64,000 bases of DNA from Philhelius pedissequus (Eukaryota; Arthropoda; Insecta; Diptera; Syrphidae): positions 251,441,494 to 251,505,493 of the forward strand of contig OU343160.1 in the NCBI GenBank assembly GCA_910595825.1, read 5' to 3'. A model generated the notes under the pieces. It was given only the letters and a program-made list of their open reading frames with translations, was not told where the DNA came from and did not search any database. Positions within the stretch are counted from its first letter, which is position 1. Each line of letters opens with the position of its first letter. A program made the position numbers and the translations under genes. Below are positions 34,911-44,935 of this stretch, piece by piece.

Positions 34911-37307
34911 GTGAATTTCGCAATGTCCTCTATAAACAAAACTGGCGCAATAAAGAAGAAAGGTTCACGTGAATCGACCAGATTAAACCCAAATAGCCAG
35001 GAAATTTTGCTTACTGGCTTAAGCCCGAGAGTTTTACTCAACCCAACTCCGGCAAATCTCGATAAGTCTACCGAACCACATATTCCGGCCAACACTCAGT
35101 CCACAAACCAGAATCCAAACTTGGTTGATATGTCTGATGCACTACATTCTCGTCCGCTTATCCAAAGGACACCACCAGCAACCAACAATACCACACTAAA
35201 TCCAGCTCTAAGCTTGGAACTAATCCCAGAACGACAATCCGACCTGAGTGAGAATCTCATGCATAACACTTCAGGCATTGGACCTCTTAACACCTCCACG
35301 GAATCCAATTCAGTCGCTGCACCTACGTACAGTAGTTTGAGTCACGCAGGTTTCGTAGAGTCCGATCGAAGTATACAAACTATACGCGATACTAACATTC
35401 CGGAAAATGAAAACGCTGAACCTAATAGGGAAGTTAGGGACTTTAGCTCTGTACCGAACGATTTTAAAGCGTATATTAATTTTGCCCTGGTTTCTGCTTT
35501 CGAATCATATTCCCAATCTATGAGTTCGAACATATCCGAAAGTGTACAAAAAACCGTCAGGGCTGATTTCATAGAATTTCTAGCTGATATCAATAAAGCA
35601 ACTCTTCCCTTAAGAAGAGAAGAACACGCAAATAAGACCACCCAAAATCCCACCGCGAACAAAAAGAATCCAGTGCCGATCCAACAACAACAAAAAACTA
35701 AATCTCAACAAGCAAAACCACACCTTCAGAATTCTCATTCACAACAAAGTCATACTAATTCATACAGCCAACAACAAGCTTATCAGAAAACCCCCATTCA
35801 ACAGCATTCATACAAAAATTCAAACAATTCACAACAACAAAATCCCAACAATTCACAACAGTCGAATACTAATCTTTCGCAAATGGGAAACCCCAATATT
35901 TGGCAACAACAAAATTTCAATAACGCACCTCACAGCAATCGTTCGAAATACCAGCAAACCTTTCAAAACACGAATCATTCATTCCAACAACTACTTGGTA
36001 ATGGCGTGAAACAATTACCACCTCAAACGAGCCAAAACCTTTTACCCCAACAACAGACAATTTCAAATCAGCAATACCAGCAGCAACAACCCAACAATAG
36101 TTTCATAACTCAACCATTCCAAAATCCTATTTTAAAACAACCCCTACCAGCCTATTCTCCTATACAACAGCAACAATGTTCTCAAAATTCTTTTTACCCC
36201 CAACAACAACAAAGTGTAAGTCAGATTCCGGGCCAGAATCTTCAGTTTAATAACGCCCCTACGGTTACACAACCTGCTTTCGCGTTTAAGCCTATCCAAG
36301 GGTTAATACCGAGTCCGGGGATACAACCTCAGGCTCAGTGTCCATCTTATTACCCTGAAATTGTTAACCCAGACGGTTTCCAACCAAGCCATGCATTTGG
36401 TAATATGACACCGAATAATACTTATAACGCAAGTTATAAGGATTCCATAAAACTTGACAGATGGAATTTGAAGTTCGATGGTACGACAGAAAACTTGTCG
36501 GTTGAAGACTTCATCTTTAGGCTTGAGACCTTGCAGAGACAATATGGTTGCCCGTGGTCTGAGATATTGAAACAATTCCATCTCACGCTTACAGGTGACG
36601 CTGCAACATGGTATTATCAATTCCATAAAACCAACCACCAACCAGACTGGCCGTCAATGCGCGAAGCATTGCTTCATTATCGGAGCTGCAAATCTGATTA
36701 TCAAATATTAAGGGAATTGTCAGATAGAAAACAAGGTTCGTCTGAATCTTGCGACAAGTATTTTGCTGCTATTATGAAAATCAGATCACAATTAAAAATC
36801 TCGTTACCAGACTCGGAGTTGATCAAAATGGTAAAAGGTAACCTTAATGAAAGGATTGGTCCCTTGGTTTACCCAATGTCAATCTTCTCACTTGATCAAC
36901 TCAGATTCGTGTGTAAGGAAGCAGAAAATACGTTCCCAATTCATAACTCGAATACAAATCGACAATATAGGTCAGCTCCTAGAATACATGCAAATGAAAT
37001 ACAATACCATGATAATGATCAGTCTCAATACGAAGAAAATATCGCAGCAGTGCAATATATTAATAACAACCGACCTAGGCCACCAACTAAAGTTCTTACC
37101 TGTTGGAATTGCAAAATTAGTGGTCATTTATATTGGGAATGCCCATCCCCACAACAAAACACCTTCTGTTTCAAATGTGGGGAAGAGAATGTCATAGTAT
37201 CTAATTGTCCGAAGTGTAAACAGAAAAACGGACAGAAGAACGTGATTCCAACGGGGGAACCACGTTCGAAACAACGTCCCGAATCGCCGAACCCTCAGAT
37301 CCTGTAG
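34911..37307 (+). CDS. gag: Gag polyprotein of the LTR retrotransposon (798 aa)
   Basis: The longest intact ORF in the window. Residues 1-240 are Ser/Thr/Asn-rich. Residues 240-480 are strongly Gln/Asn-rich low complexity. Residues about 510-690 form the capsid-like retrotransposon gag domain (IKLDRWNLKFDGTTENLSVE, TLTGDAATWYYQF, YRSCKSDYQILRELSDR). About 730-765 carry a CCHC zinc knuckle (CWNCKISGHLYWEC) and a second, altered finger (CFKCGEENVIVSNC, with no His in the usual place). Gag should bind the genomic RNA and assemble the cytoplasmic particle. The start is the first ATG after the leader, with another Met three codons later. The pol frame opens before the gag stop in the -1 frame, suggesting -1 frameshifting. 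Confidence 0.92.
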   Translation: MNFAMSSINKTGAIKKKGSRESTRLNPNSQEILLTGLSPRVLLNPTPANLDKSTEPHIPANTQSTNQNPNLVDMSDALHSRPLIQRTPPATNNTTLNPALSLELIPERQSDLSENLMHNTSGIGPLNTSTESNSVAAPTYSSLSHAGFVESDRSIQTIRDTNIPENENAEPNREVRDFSSVPNDFKAYINFALVSAFESYSQSMSSNISESVQKTVRADFIEFLADINKATLPLRREEHANKTTQNPTANKKNPVPIQQQQKTKSQQAKPHLQNSHSQQSHTNSYSQQQAYQKTPIQQHSYKNSNNSQQQNPNNSQQSNTNLSQMGNPNIWQQQNFNNAPHSNRSKYQQTFQNTNHSFQQLLGNGVKQLPPQTSQNLLPQQQTISNQQYQQQQPNNSFITQPFQNPILKQPLPAYSPIQQQQCSQNSFYPQQQQSVSQIPGQNLQFNNAPTVTQPAFAFKPIQGLIPSPGIQPQAQCPSYYPEIVNPDGFQPSHAFGNMTPNNTYNASYKDSIKLDRWNLKFDGTTENLSVEDFIFRLETLQRQYGCPWSEILKQFHLTLTGDAATWYYQFHKTNHQPDWPSMREALLHYRSCKSDYQILRELSDRKQGSSESCDKYFAAIMKIRSQLKISLPDSELIKMVKGNLNERIGPLVYPMSIFSLDQLRFVCKEAENTFPIHNSNTNRQYRSAPRIHANEIQYHDNDQSQYEENIAAVQYINNNRPRPPTKVLTCWNCKISGHLYWECPSPQQNTFCFKCGEENVIVSNCPKCKQKNGQKNVIPTGEPRSKQRPESPNPQIL

Positions 37308-40300
37308 AAAATACACCGCCGGTGGATAGTGATGAAAAGAGAATCACAATTTTGAAAAGAATGGCGAATGAGTCTGACGAAAAGAATGGTGATAAGGAAG
37401 ATAGTATTAAGTTTAGTCATGTAAAACCTTTACATATTAGAATTAAGGAATATAATGAAGCTAGGGAGAGAATATTCAGTGGTCAAGTTAAAAATAAGAT
37501 ACTTAAGACTAGAGTAAGATATAAATTAAGAAAACAAATAAAATGCAATCTATTATCCACTATATTAGATATTTCTGGAGATCCCAGACCCTATGCAAAG
37601 GTGATAATAGGCAATAAGAACATTTTAGGTTTACTTGATAGTGGCGCAAGTGTTAGTATACTTGGAAAAGGTTGTAAAAATTTAGTTAATGAACTTAAGG
37701 TTCAAATAATTCCGTTTGTGTCAAACGTTAAGACCGCAGATGGCAAGTCGCAACCAATAATAGGTAAAACAGACTTAGAAGTAGTATATAAAAATTTAAA
37801 AAGTAACATTACTTTTTACCTAGTACCCAGTTTAGACCAGGAACTCTACCTCGGCGTCGATTTCTGGAGGGTGTTCAATCTTGCACCTGGAATAATCAGC
37901 GAAATTAAAATAACAGATACTGAAGCTGCTTCAAATACTCACCGATTGCCTCCGGAACAAGAAACACAATTGGATGCGGTAAGGCAAAAGTTCAAGTGTT
38001 ATACCAGGTACGGTCTCGGAAAAACGACCCTTGTCGAGCATGTCATCGAGACCGGAGAGGCGGTTCCAGTGAAGCAGCGTCACTATCCTGTCTCGCCAGC
38101 GACACAAACCCTGATGTATGCCGAGATAGACAGAATGTTGAGCCTCGGAGTAATAGAGGAGAGTGAGAGCCCATGGAGTTCGCCAGTGGTCCTCATACGG
38201 AAACCCAGCAAAAATCGCTTATGCTTGGACTCACGAAAGCTGAACTCCCTAACGAAGAAAAATGCGTATCCTCTCCCCAATCTCGAAGGTATCTTCAGCC
38301 GTCTTCGTGATACTATTTTTATAAGTAGTATCGATCTTAAAGACGCATTTTGGCAAATACCACTGGAAGAGCAGAGTAGAGAAAAAACTGCTTTCACAAT
38401 ACCGGGAAGGCCCCTGTACCATTTTACCGTTATGCCCTTTGGGCTGTGCCTCAAGGTTACGGGACCGTGTATTCGTTTATCTCGATGATCTGCTCGTCAT
38501 CGCTCCGGATTTCGATACACATATCGCTCTACTGGAAGAAGTTGCTGTTTGCCTCAACAAAGCTGGTCTCACCATAATGTATCGAAGTCTAAATTCTGCT
38601 TCAAGGAATTGAGGTACTTGGGCTTCATCGTTGGTGGTGGGAACATCAAGACAGACCCTGCTAAAGTTGAGGCCATTGAGAATTTTCCGATTCCGAAGAC
38701 GGCAAAACAAGTTCGGAGACTACTTGGTTTAGCAGGATGGTACCGGAGGTTTATACGTGAATTTTCGACCTTGACTGCGCCAATAACGGATACACTGAAA
38801 AAGAGCAATGTGAAATTTAAAATGACTGACGAAGCACTGGAGGCATTTGGTGAGTTGAAGAAGGCCTTAGCAGCGGCACCGGCGTTAACTCACCCTAACT
38901 TCGAAAAAACGCTTCTACATACAGTGCGATGCATCCGATACAGGTGTAGGGGCAGTACTCTTCCAGAGGGGGGACGCCGAGGAAGAAACACCTCTTTCGT
39001 TCTTCTCACAGAAATTAAATAAGTGTCAGAAAAATTACAGTGTAACTGAGAAAGAATGTCTTGCTGCAGTACTAGCTATAAAAAAATTTAGGCCTTATGT
39101 GGAAGGAATGACATTTACAGTTATAACTGATCATTCCAGCCTTAAATGGCTCATGAGTCTTAAAGACCTTAGCGGAAGATTAGCACGATGGAGTTTACAA
39201 CTCCAAGCCTTTTCGTTCGATATCGAACATCGTAAAGGTAGTTTAAATGTTGTCCCCGATGTGTTGTCTAGAGTGTATATGGATGTTGAAAGTATAGAGT
39301 TAGAAAATATAGCACCACTAATAGACCTTCAATCAGATGAATTCAAATCCGAAGAGTACCAGACCTTAATTGAAACAATACTGGAAAACCAAGAACGTTT
39401 ACCCGATTTGAAAATCGAGGATAACTTTGTATATAAGCGAGCTTTTCCATCACAAGAAAGATCCATCACTAAAGAACATAATTGGCGATTATGGGTACCT
39501 TCAGGAATCACGAATGATATCATAATGCGTGCTCATAATCCGCCACGCGTCGCTCATGGTGGAGTATCAAAAACAATTCAAAGGATTCGCGAATACTTTT
39601 ACTGGCCAAAAATGACAGTACAGATTCGCGAATATATTTCAAAATGTGATATCTGCACTCAGTGCAAACCGTCTAATAAAGTCCTACGTCCACCTATGTC
39701 CAATGTTTTTAGTGTCGATCATCCGTTTCCGAAATTATATATTGACTTTTTGGGTCCATATCCCCGTTCTAAGTCTGGAAATAGTTTTGTCTTTGTTGTC
39801 CTCGATCACTTGTCCAAGTTTGTATTTTTAAAATCCATGAAGAACGCTTACTCTTCAAATATTATTAAATTTTTGCAAGAAAGTGTCTTTCACATATTTG
39901 GTGTACCTCAAATCATGCATTCGGACAATGGCAAACAGTTTTCGTCGAAGGATTTCCAAAACTTTATGAAATCCCACGGCATCCGACACTTTAAAACGGC
40001 GAATTATTCACCACAGTCGAATGCATCTGAGAGGGTGAATCGCACTCTTCTTGCTGCTATTCGATCCTATCTAAAAGATGACCAACGAGACTGGGATATT
40101 CATCTGAGCGAAATAGCATGCGTTCTAAGGAGTGCAGTCCACGCTTCCACCGGTGTGACACCATATTTTGCCCTATTTGGAGTTAACATGATGACTCACG
40201 GAAGTTGTTATGAGTTAGCACAAAAGCTTAATGCAGTCGAAGATGGAGAAATTATGACACTTTCAAGACAAGCTAAATTACAAACTTTGCGAAACAAGAT

Positions 40301-40562
40301 TAAAGAATGTATTGCAAAAGCAGGGGAGAAAAGCGCACTTAATTATAATACACGTACTCGCAATGTACGCTTTGTACCAGGTCAGGAAGTGTTCAGAAGG
40401 AACTTTGTTCTTAGCGACAGTTCAAAATATTTAAATGCTAAACTTTGTCCTAAATTTGTTAAATGTAGAATTGCTAAACCTGTAGGCAAAAACCTTTATG
40501 AACTAGAGAATTTATCAGGGAAATCCATAGGTATTTTCCATGCTAAAGACATCAAACAGTGA
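37290..40562 (+). pseudogene. pol: Pol polyprotein (protease, RT, RNase H, integrase), broken
   Basis: Order on the plus strand: protease with LGLLDSGASVSILG (37625-37665); RT from HYPVSPATQTLMYAEIDRM through SPWSSPVVLIRKP and ISSIDLKDAFWQIP to MPFGLC (about 38449). Then roughly 35 codons are missing, and the next block is the VFVYLDDLLVIAPDFD catalytic box in another frame (38469-38518). A further shift near 38560 is followed by RYLGFIVGGG and RNase H, with another shift near 38910. The last frame, 39099-40562, is intact integrase with a His/Cys zinc site (CDICTQC), YIDFLGP, HSDNGKQF and SNASERVNRT supplying D, D and E. It would copy the RNA into DNA and insert it, but this copy cannot make an active RT. 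Confidence 0.92.
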
Positions 40563-41982
40563 AACGATTGAAACTGAGTTAAACCTACTTGCCTTGTCCA
40601 TTTCTCTAGCTGTTGCTAATCCTCTATGTTATTTATGTATAAATGTTGTTTACATGTATACTACCTTTTTAAACTTTGGCTTACAATGTCACTATATCTA
40701 TCTTTTGTCATTTTGAACTATCTTTTTGGGTTAATTTTTTTATTCCTCGCTTAACATTTTTTTTTGTTGACTTATCCATCAAAACAGTGAAGTCCTCCAG
40801 AGCCTGTGATATGTATGTTATTTATTATAGATTAAGACCGCAATATTAGTATTAAGTCATAGACGTAATTTATTTATTATCGGTTAATTAACTTATTTTA
40901 TTTTTATTTATTTAGGTAAATTTATTTTTTTTTAATATTTTTTTTTGTACGAGTATTTGTTAAATTATTGATTTGTTATATAATTTATCTTCTTTGTTAA
41001 TTTATTAATTATTTGTTTATTTATTTATTTATTAATTAATGTTTTAATTTATTTATTTGTGTTAGCTTATTTATTTATTACATTCATTTGTTTTATTTAT
41101 TCATTCGTTCATTCGTTATCTTTTTGTATTAATTTAGGTTATATTTTTTTTAGTTAAGGTAACCCATTACGGTTAAATTATTTTGTTCATGTTAATTTAT
41201 TTATTCGTATTTTTTTTTGTCACTAGTTCAATTTATTTACCTAGGTATCCATTAATTTTTTTTAGAGGTATACATTTGTTATTTATTATTGTGGTTTTGT
41301 TTATATTATTTATTTATTTGGTAATTTATTTTAACTACCTGATGGCCAATATATGCATTTTGTGGTTAACTTATCTATCGGATAATTTAAGTAGAAATTT
41401 AGGGCATAACTAGAGCACTGGATATTCTATGTTTTTGTTCATTAATTCCCCCTAGCTGTTTCATGATCATAAGTGTATGCTATTTTCACGTTTATTTTCT
41501 ACTACGTATATTTATATGTATTTATCTACCCTCTTATGTTTACTCATTCGAACCTATATGTCTGAATATACACATATATATTCGAAAGATCCTTAGCCCG
41601 GCTAGGGAGGGTTCTTCCCCACATTAAAAGCCCTGTTCGTCAACAAAATTAGTAAAGACACCTAAGTGCAACCATCCCCCTTGTGATTATACTCATCAGA
41701 ACTTCCATTACACCCAAATATACCTATATGACTCGCGACGAAAGTAATACGCATGTACATAGATACCTTACATCGTTTCATTACAAATTTTGCTTTATTA
41801 AACCATGTAGGTACTTGTATTTTAACATTCATATTAATTATACAAGAGTGAACATGACTCACCCAGGTATTAATAGGTATGGAATGGAGGTGGGAAGCGG
41901 GTTTCAATTGATCGACTAGGATGGCTACGGTGTCCAATTCACTGTTCCCGACGTCGAAAGTTTTCCTTCGTAACCAGTGCTT
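40563..41982 (+). other. 3' untranslated region of the LTR element, no env
   Basis: AT-rich, with long (TTTA)n-like tracts at 40860-41340. No envelope-like ORF: nothing with a signal peptide, furin site or transmembrane anchor. A purine-rich tract (GGAATGGAGGTGGGAAGCGG, about 41880-41899) would suit a polypurine tract but ends about 83 bp before the LTR. The bases directly before the LTR (CCAGTGCTT) are not purine-rich. Confidence 0.7.
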
Positions 41983-42119
41983 TGTAGCGGCCACCTAAAT
42001 ACAAAAACGAGAGGAATCAGTGCTGCGAGTGGAATGAAAATGAGAAAGTTTTTAGTACCTTAAGTGAGAATGTTTTCTTGTATCATCACGTAGGCTAGAA
42101 TCCGTCCCAATGTCTTTGA

Positions 42120-42995
42120 TCATAGCAAAGTCATAGGGAGGTGTCTGTGTATAGGGGCCACTGCAAAAGGGGGCTCCATTTGACACCAATTAGGTAATTC
42201 TGCGGTTGGTGCGCTGCTCCTTATGAATGTGACAACTCCTGTGAGAGTCCAATGGCAGACTCTATTGAAATATTGACAGATGCGATTGACTTTCTCGATA
42301 ACTGATTGTCCGCGGCATTGGAAAACTCTGTTAAGGTTTAGGCCCGGGAAAGCGCTGTACTCCGATTTGCGTTTGGTTGCATTCCTTCGGGAGGCATACA
42401 CAAAGAAGGCGTACACAAGGAAGGCGTTTGCAAGCAAACATGTTACTTGAAGTTGAGTAAGCGACAATGACCTATTGTCTCCTTGGTATAGCAATGGTAT
42501 TCCACATGGAACAATGGAAGGCAGTCGTAACGCTAGACGAATAACCTTGGGAAACATGTGATCAAAGAAGCCTTTTGATTCCGATTCGTCAAGCTGCTCG
42601 ACGAATAGTTCATACAATGAACGGTAGTTCCATAGGTCACTGTATTTTGAGTTATATGACGGAATAGCATCAATAAGTTCTTTACTGGGTTTGCTTGGAC
42701 GAAGCAGATCTTGCTCTACCATCTTCCAGCGGCGTTCGATTGTTACATTGTCACCATCTCTAACAATTGGATATTGGCTTTTGGTAGGACATGGTAAGCG
42801 GACATGATTTGCATCCCATTTGTGGACATGGAGCTTCGGTGGCATCGTAACGAGTTGGGAAGCGATACAAAACTGAATGCTGGTCCGAAATCCGAACTGG
42901 TGGTACACGCTCCAGTTCAAATTCGCTGAGAGGTCGATGTATTTCTTCCATGGAACGGCCTCTCCATGAAACATTGTCATCAATGGAAAAGTCAA
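42120..42995 (-). CDS. PARG-like protein (catalytic-region N-terminal half), antisense ORF in the 3' LTR
   Basis: A 291-codon ORF (Met codons at codons 6 and 8; the first codon is TTG). Residues 59-69 KWDANHVRLPC, 153-170 RLALRLPSIVPCGIPLLY, 178-192 SLTQLQVTCLLANAF and 208-223 KRKSEYSAFPGLNLNR, plus TGVVTF at 252-257, follow the order and spacing of poly(ADP-ribose) glycohydrolase. PARG cleaves poly(ADP-ribose) from proteins. The GGG-x6-8-QEE catalytic macrodomain is absent, because the ORF ends 137 bp from the LTR edge. Residues 192-201 contain a tandem 5-codon duplication (FLVYA/FFVYA). A further PARG-like block (WRGRSMEEIH, FELERVPPVRIS) lies upstream in another frame (43014-42760), so an older frameshift is shared by both LTRs. 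Function unknown; hydrolase activity is not expected. Confidence 0.85.
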   Translation of the reverse strand: MTFPLMTMFHGEAVPWKKYIDLSANLNWSVYHQFGFRTSIQFCIASQLVTMPPKLHVHKWDANHVRLPCPTKSQYPIVRDGDNVTIERRWKMVEQDLLRPSKPSKELIDAIPSYNSKYSDLWNYRSLYELFVEQLDESESKGFFDHMFPKVIRLALRLPSIVPCGIPLLYQGDNRSLSLTQLQVTCLLANAFLVYAFFVYASRRNATKRKSEYSAFPGLNLNRVFQCRGQSVIEKVNRICQYFNRVCHWTLTGVVTFIRSSAPTAELPNWCQMEPPFAVAPIHRHLPMTLL

Positions 42996-43639
42996 TTTTT
43001 TTTATTTTAAGCAAAATTACTGAAAGGGAAAATTAGCCGCGTGGCCGTATCTAGCAAGCGAATATTTACAAAATCCTTGTTTTTGTGAAAGTTTGGAAAC
43101 GTCTCGCTCGTGTGTGATATAGTTGCTCTCTTTTTATAAGATAAAAGAAACATGGCTGCAGAAAGAATGAATTTTGGATTTTCAGTGCTAGATGTCGCTA
43201 AACAGAGTACTAAATTCTATTAGGTTTACACACACACTTATTACACCTATAATTGTCGGGATGAGGGGGGTACTTATTTTAAATATGTGTGGCGGTTATT
43301 TTTAATTGGTCGTTAGAATCAAACGATTTATCCGTTGATCGGTCTTCTAAAACGGAATGTACTTTGATATGTTGATTATTTTTTTTTCATGAGAGGAGAG
43401 TTAGTTAAACTGCCGAGCAAAGCAGACTAAACGAGACAATTTAAGTTTCCAGTTAGAAAATTTAATAAGAAAAGATTTTTAACAATTTGTAGAATTAATA
43501 TAAAGAAATTCTATTTTTGTTACATTAGTTTAAATAATAAAAGTGCGATAAAGTAAATAACTTTTGGATTAAAAAAAAAAAAAGGAAACAAAAAAAAAAA
43601 TCAAAATAAGGGGGTTCCTCCGTACTCGCAAGATATAAC

Positions 43640-43939
43640 TTGAGATTTATCAGACACAATAATTTGGATAGCGGTACAGTTTTGGCGATCGGGGACTATC
43701 GATGGTATTTAGTAGTCCTGATCGCCCACCCCCTTTTTGCCCTACCTTCCGACATTGGTGAAGTTGATTATTCAAAATTAGGGTGCGAACATCCACTACG
43801 AGTATATCGGTTCGAGGCCAGAATCCGGTTTCTCGATATCAAGTTATATGCAGCACTTCTTCATCTAACGAATTACGCCATGAAAGCATATAAGGTGTAT
43901 TTCACCGGAGGGTATAAATTGCCGAATTTAAATATATAA
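43640..43939 (+). CDS. Hypothetical 99-codon LTR ORF (3' copy)
   Basis: Second copy of the frame at 31746-32045, with the same translation. No recognised domain and no strong evidence that it is expressed. Confidence 0.2.
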   Translation: MRFIRHNNLDSGTVLAIGDYRWYLVVLIAHPLFALPSDIGEVDYSKLGCEHPLRVYRFEARIRFLDIKLYAALLHLTNYAMKAYKVYFTGGYKLPNLNI

Positions 43940-44935
43940 ATTTTTTTTATTATGGTGCAAAATATAATAATTTGTTATTTTCCTTTGTTGATTATTAATT
44001 TGAATTAATTTTTTTTTTGTATATTAGATATAGTCTATCATTGTCATTGGATACGTTAATTCCGTTTCCGTTGATACCCGATTTTTTTTGTTATTCATTT
44101 CGGCCCAGCGCATCCCACTGTCATTGAGCTCAATATAGGTAGGCGAAGCTGATAGAGTCGGTCGATTTCCAATTTAAAGGTGCATTAGCGCCTGCGCAAA
44201 TAGATCGGAAGCGGGGTAAATTATCCTTCACATGAATAACGAATATCAAAAAAAAAAAAAAAAAATATCATTAAAATTGTATTCTAATAAGTATAAACCT
44301 AGTTAATTTTTTTTATTGGTATCACCTACATACACTTTTTTTTTGCCGAAGGTCATCTCGCTTAAACTTAAGCGATATTATGAGTAGTCAAATACCTAAA
44401 TCTTTGTTGGTTTCTTTATTTTTTATATTATAATTTATGAAGATACTTATGAATAAAAAAATACGGAATTGTGAATTTGCACCATCAATGAGGAAACTAT
44501 ATGTTTTTTTTTTTGATCAAGCACATAGCTTGATGGCTTTGTAAGTTAATGACACTATGAGACGGTGGATGAGCTGAATGGCGGAGGAAGTCAATGCTAA
44601 GGTAAAAGTATTCGAAACCAAAATATTATAAATGGAGGGGTCACTCATCGGCCGACGACTTCTAAGGTAGGGTGGGACAGGCCAGGCCGAACTAGACCAC
44701 GGCGCCCTCTGGTGGTAACGTCCGTCCGATTCATTTTCCCGGTTCTTGTAACCATTCGTGATTTTTCTTTTGGCATGTTTTATGCTTTATGTGATAGGTT
44801 GAATTTTTGAGTTAGTGGACAAGATCCCTCACCGCTTCCGGCGAGCTAGAGCCGAGCAAATGCAAGCATGCCAGTCCGCTTTCGCAAAATGGAAACAGAA
44901 TATTAACTCTTCTTCAGATCATCTACCCTATTACA

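Larger units (their letters stand above)
30113..44935 (+). mobile_element. 14.8-kb gypsy-type LTR retrotransposon with PARG-bearing LTRs
   Basis: Two near-identical direct repeats (30113-33061 and 41983-44935) begin TGTAGCGGCC and end CTATTACA, giving the TG...CA ends of LTRs. They are flanked by ATCC on both sides. The order inside is primer-binding site, long leader, gag, protease, RT, RNase H, integrase; that order places it with gypsy (Metaviridae-type) elements rather than copia. The unusually long LTRs and a lysine-type primer site recall the Osvaldo/Ulysses lineage of Drosophila, but that is an inference. By eye the LTRs differ at about 14 substitutions plus a 25-bp and a 20-bp indel, so the insertion is recent. 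No env is seen. Confidence 0.97.
41983..44935 (+). repeat. 3' LTR (2953 bp)
   Basis: It begins TGTAGCGGCC, ends CTATTACA and is followed by ATCC (44936-44939). It differs from the 5' LTR by scattered substitutions and by an extra 25-bp block near 43476-43500. It contains the intact version of the antisense PARG-like ORF. Confidence 0.96.

Noticed and set aside
35096..35662. Minus-strand ORFs over gag
   Set aside because: Shadows of the plus-strand gag gene, without motifs.
37221..37230. CAGAAAAACG as the gag-pol slippery site
   Set aside because: Close to but not a canonical X-XXY-YYZ heptamer, and no downstream structure could be assessed.
40563..41982. Possible env gene of the LTR element
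   Set aside because: No frame long enough; no signal peptide, cleavage site or membrane anchor pattern.
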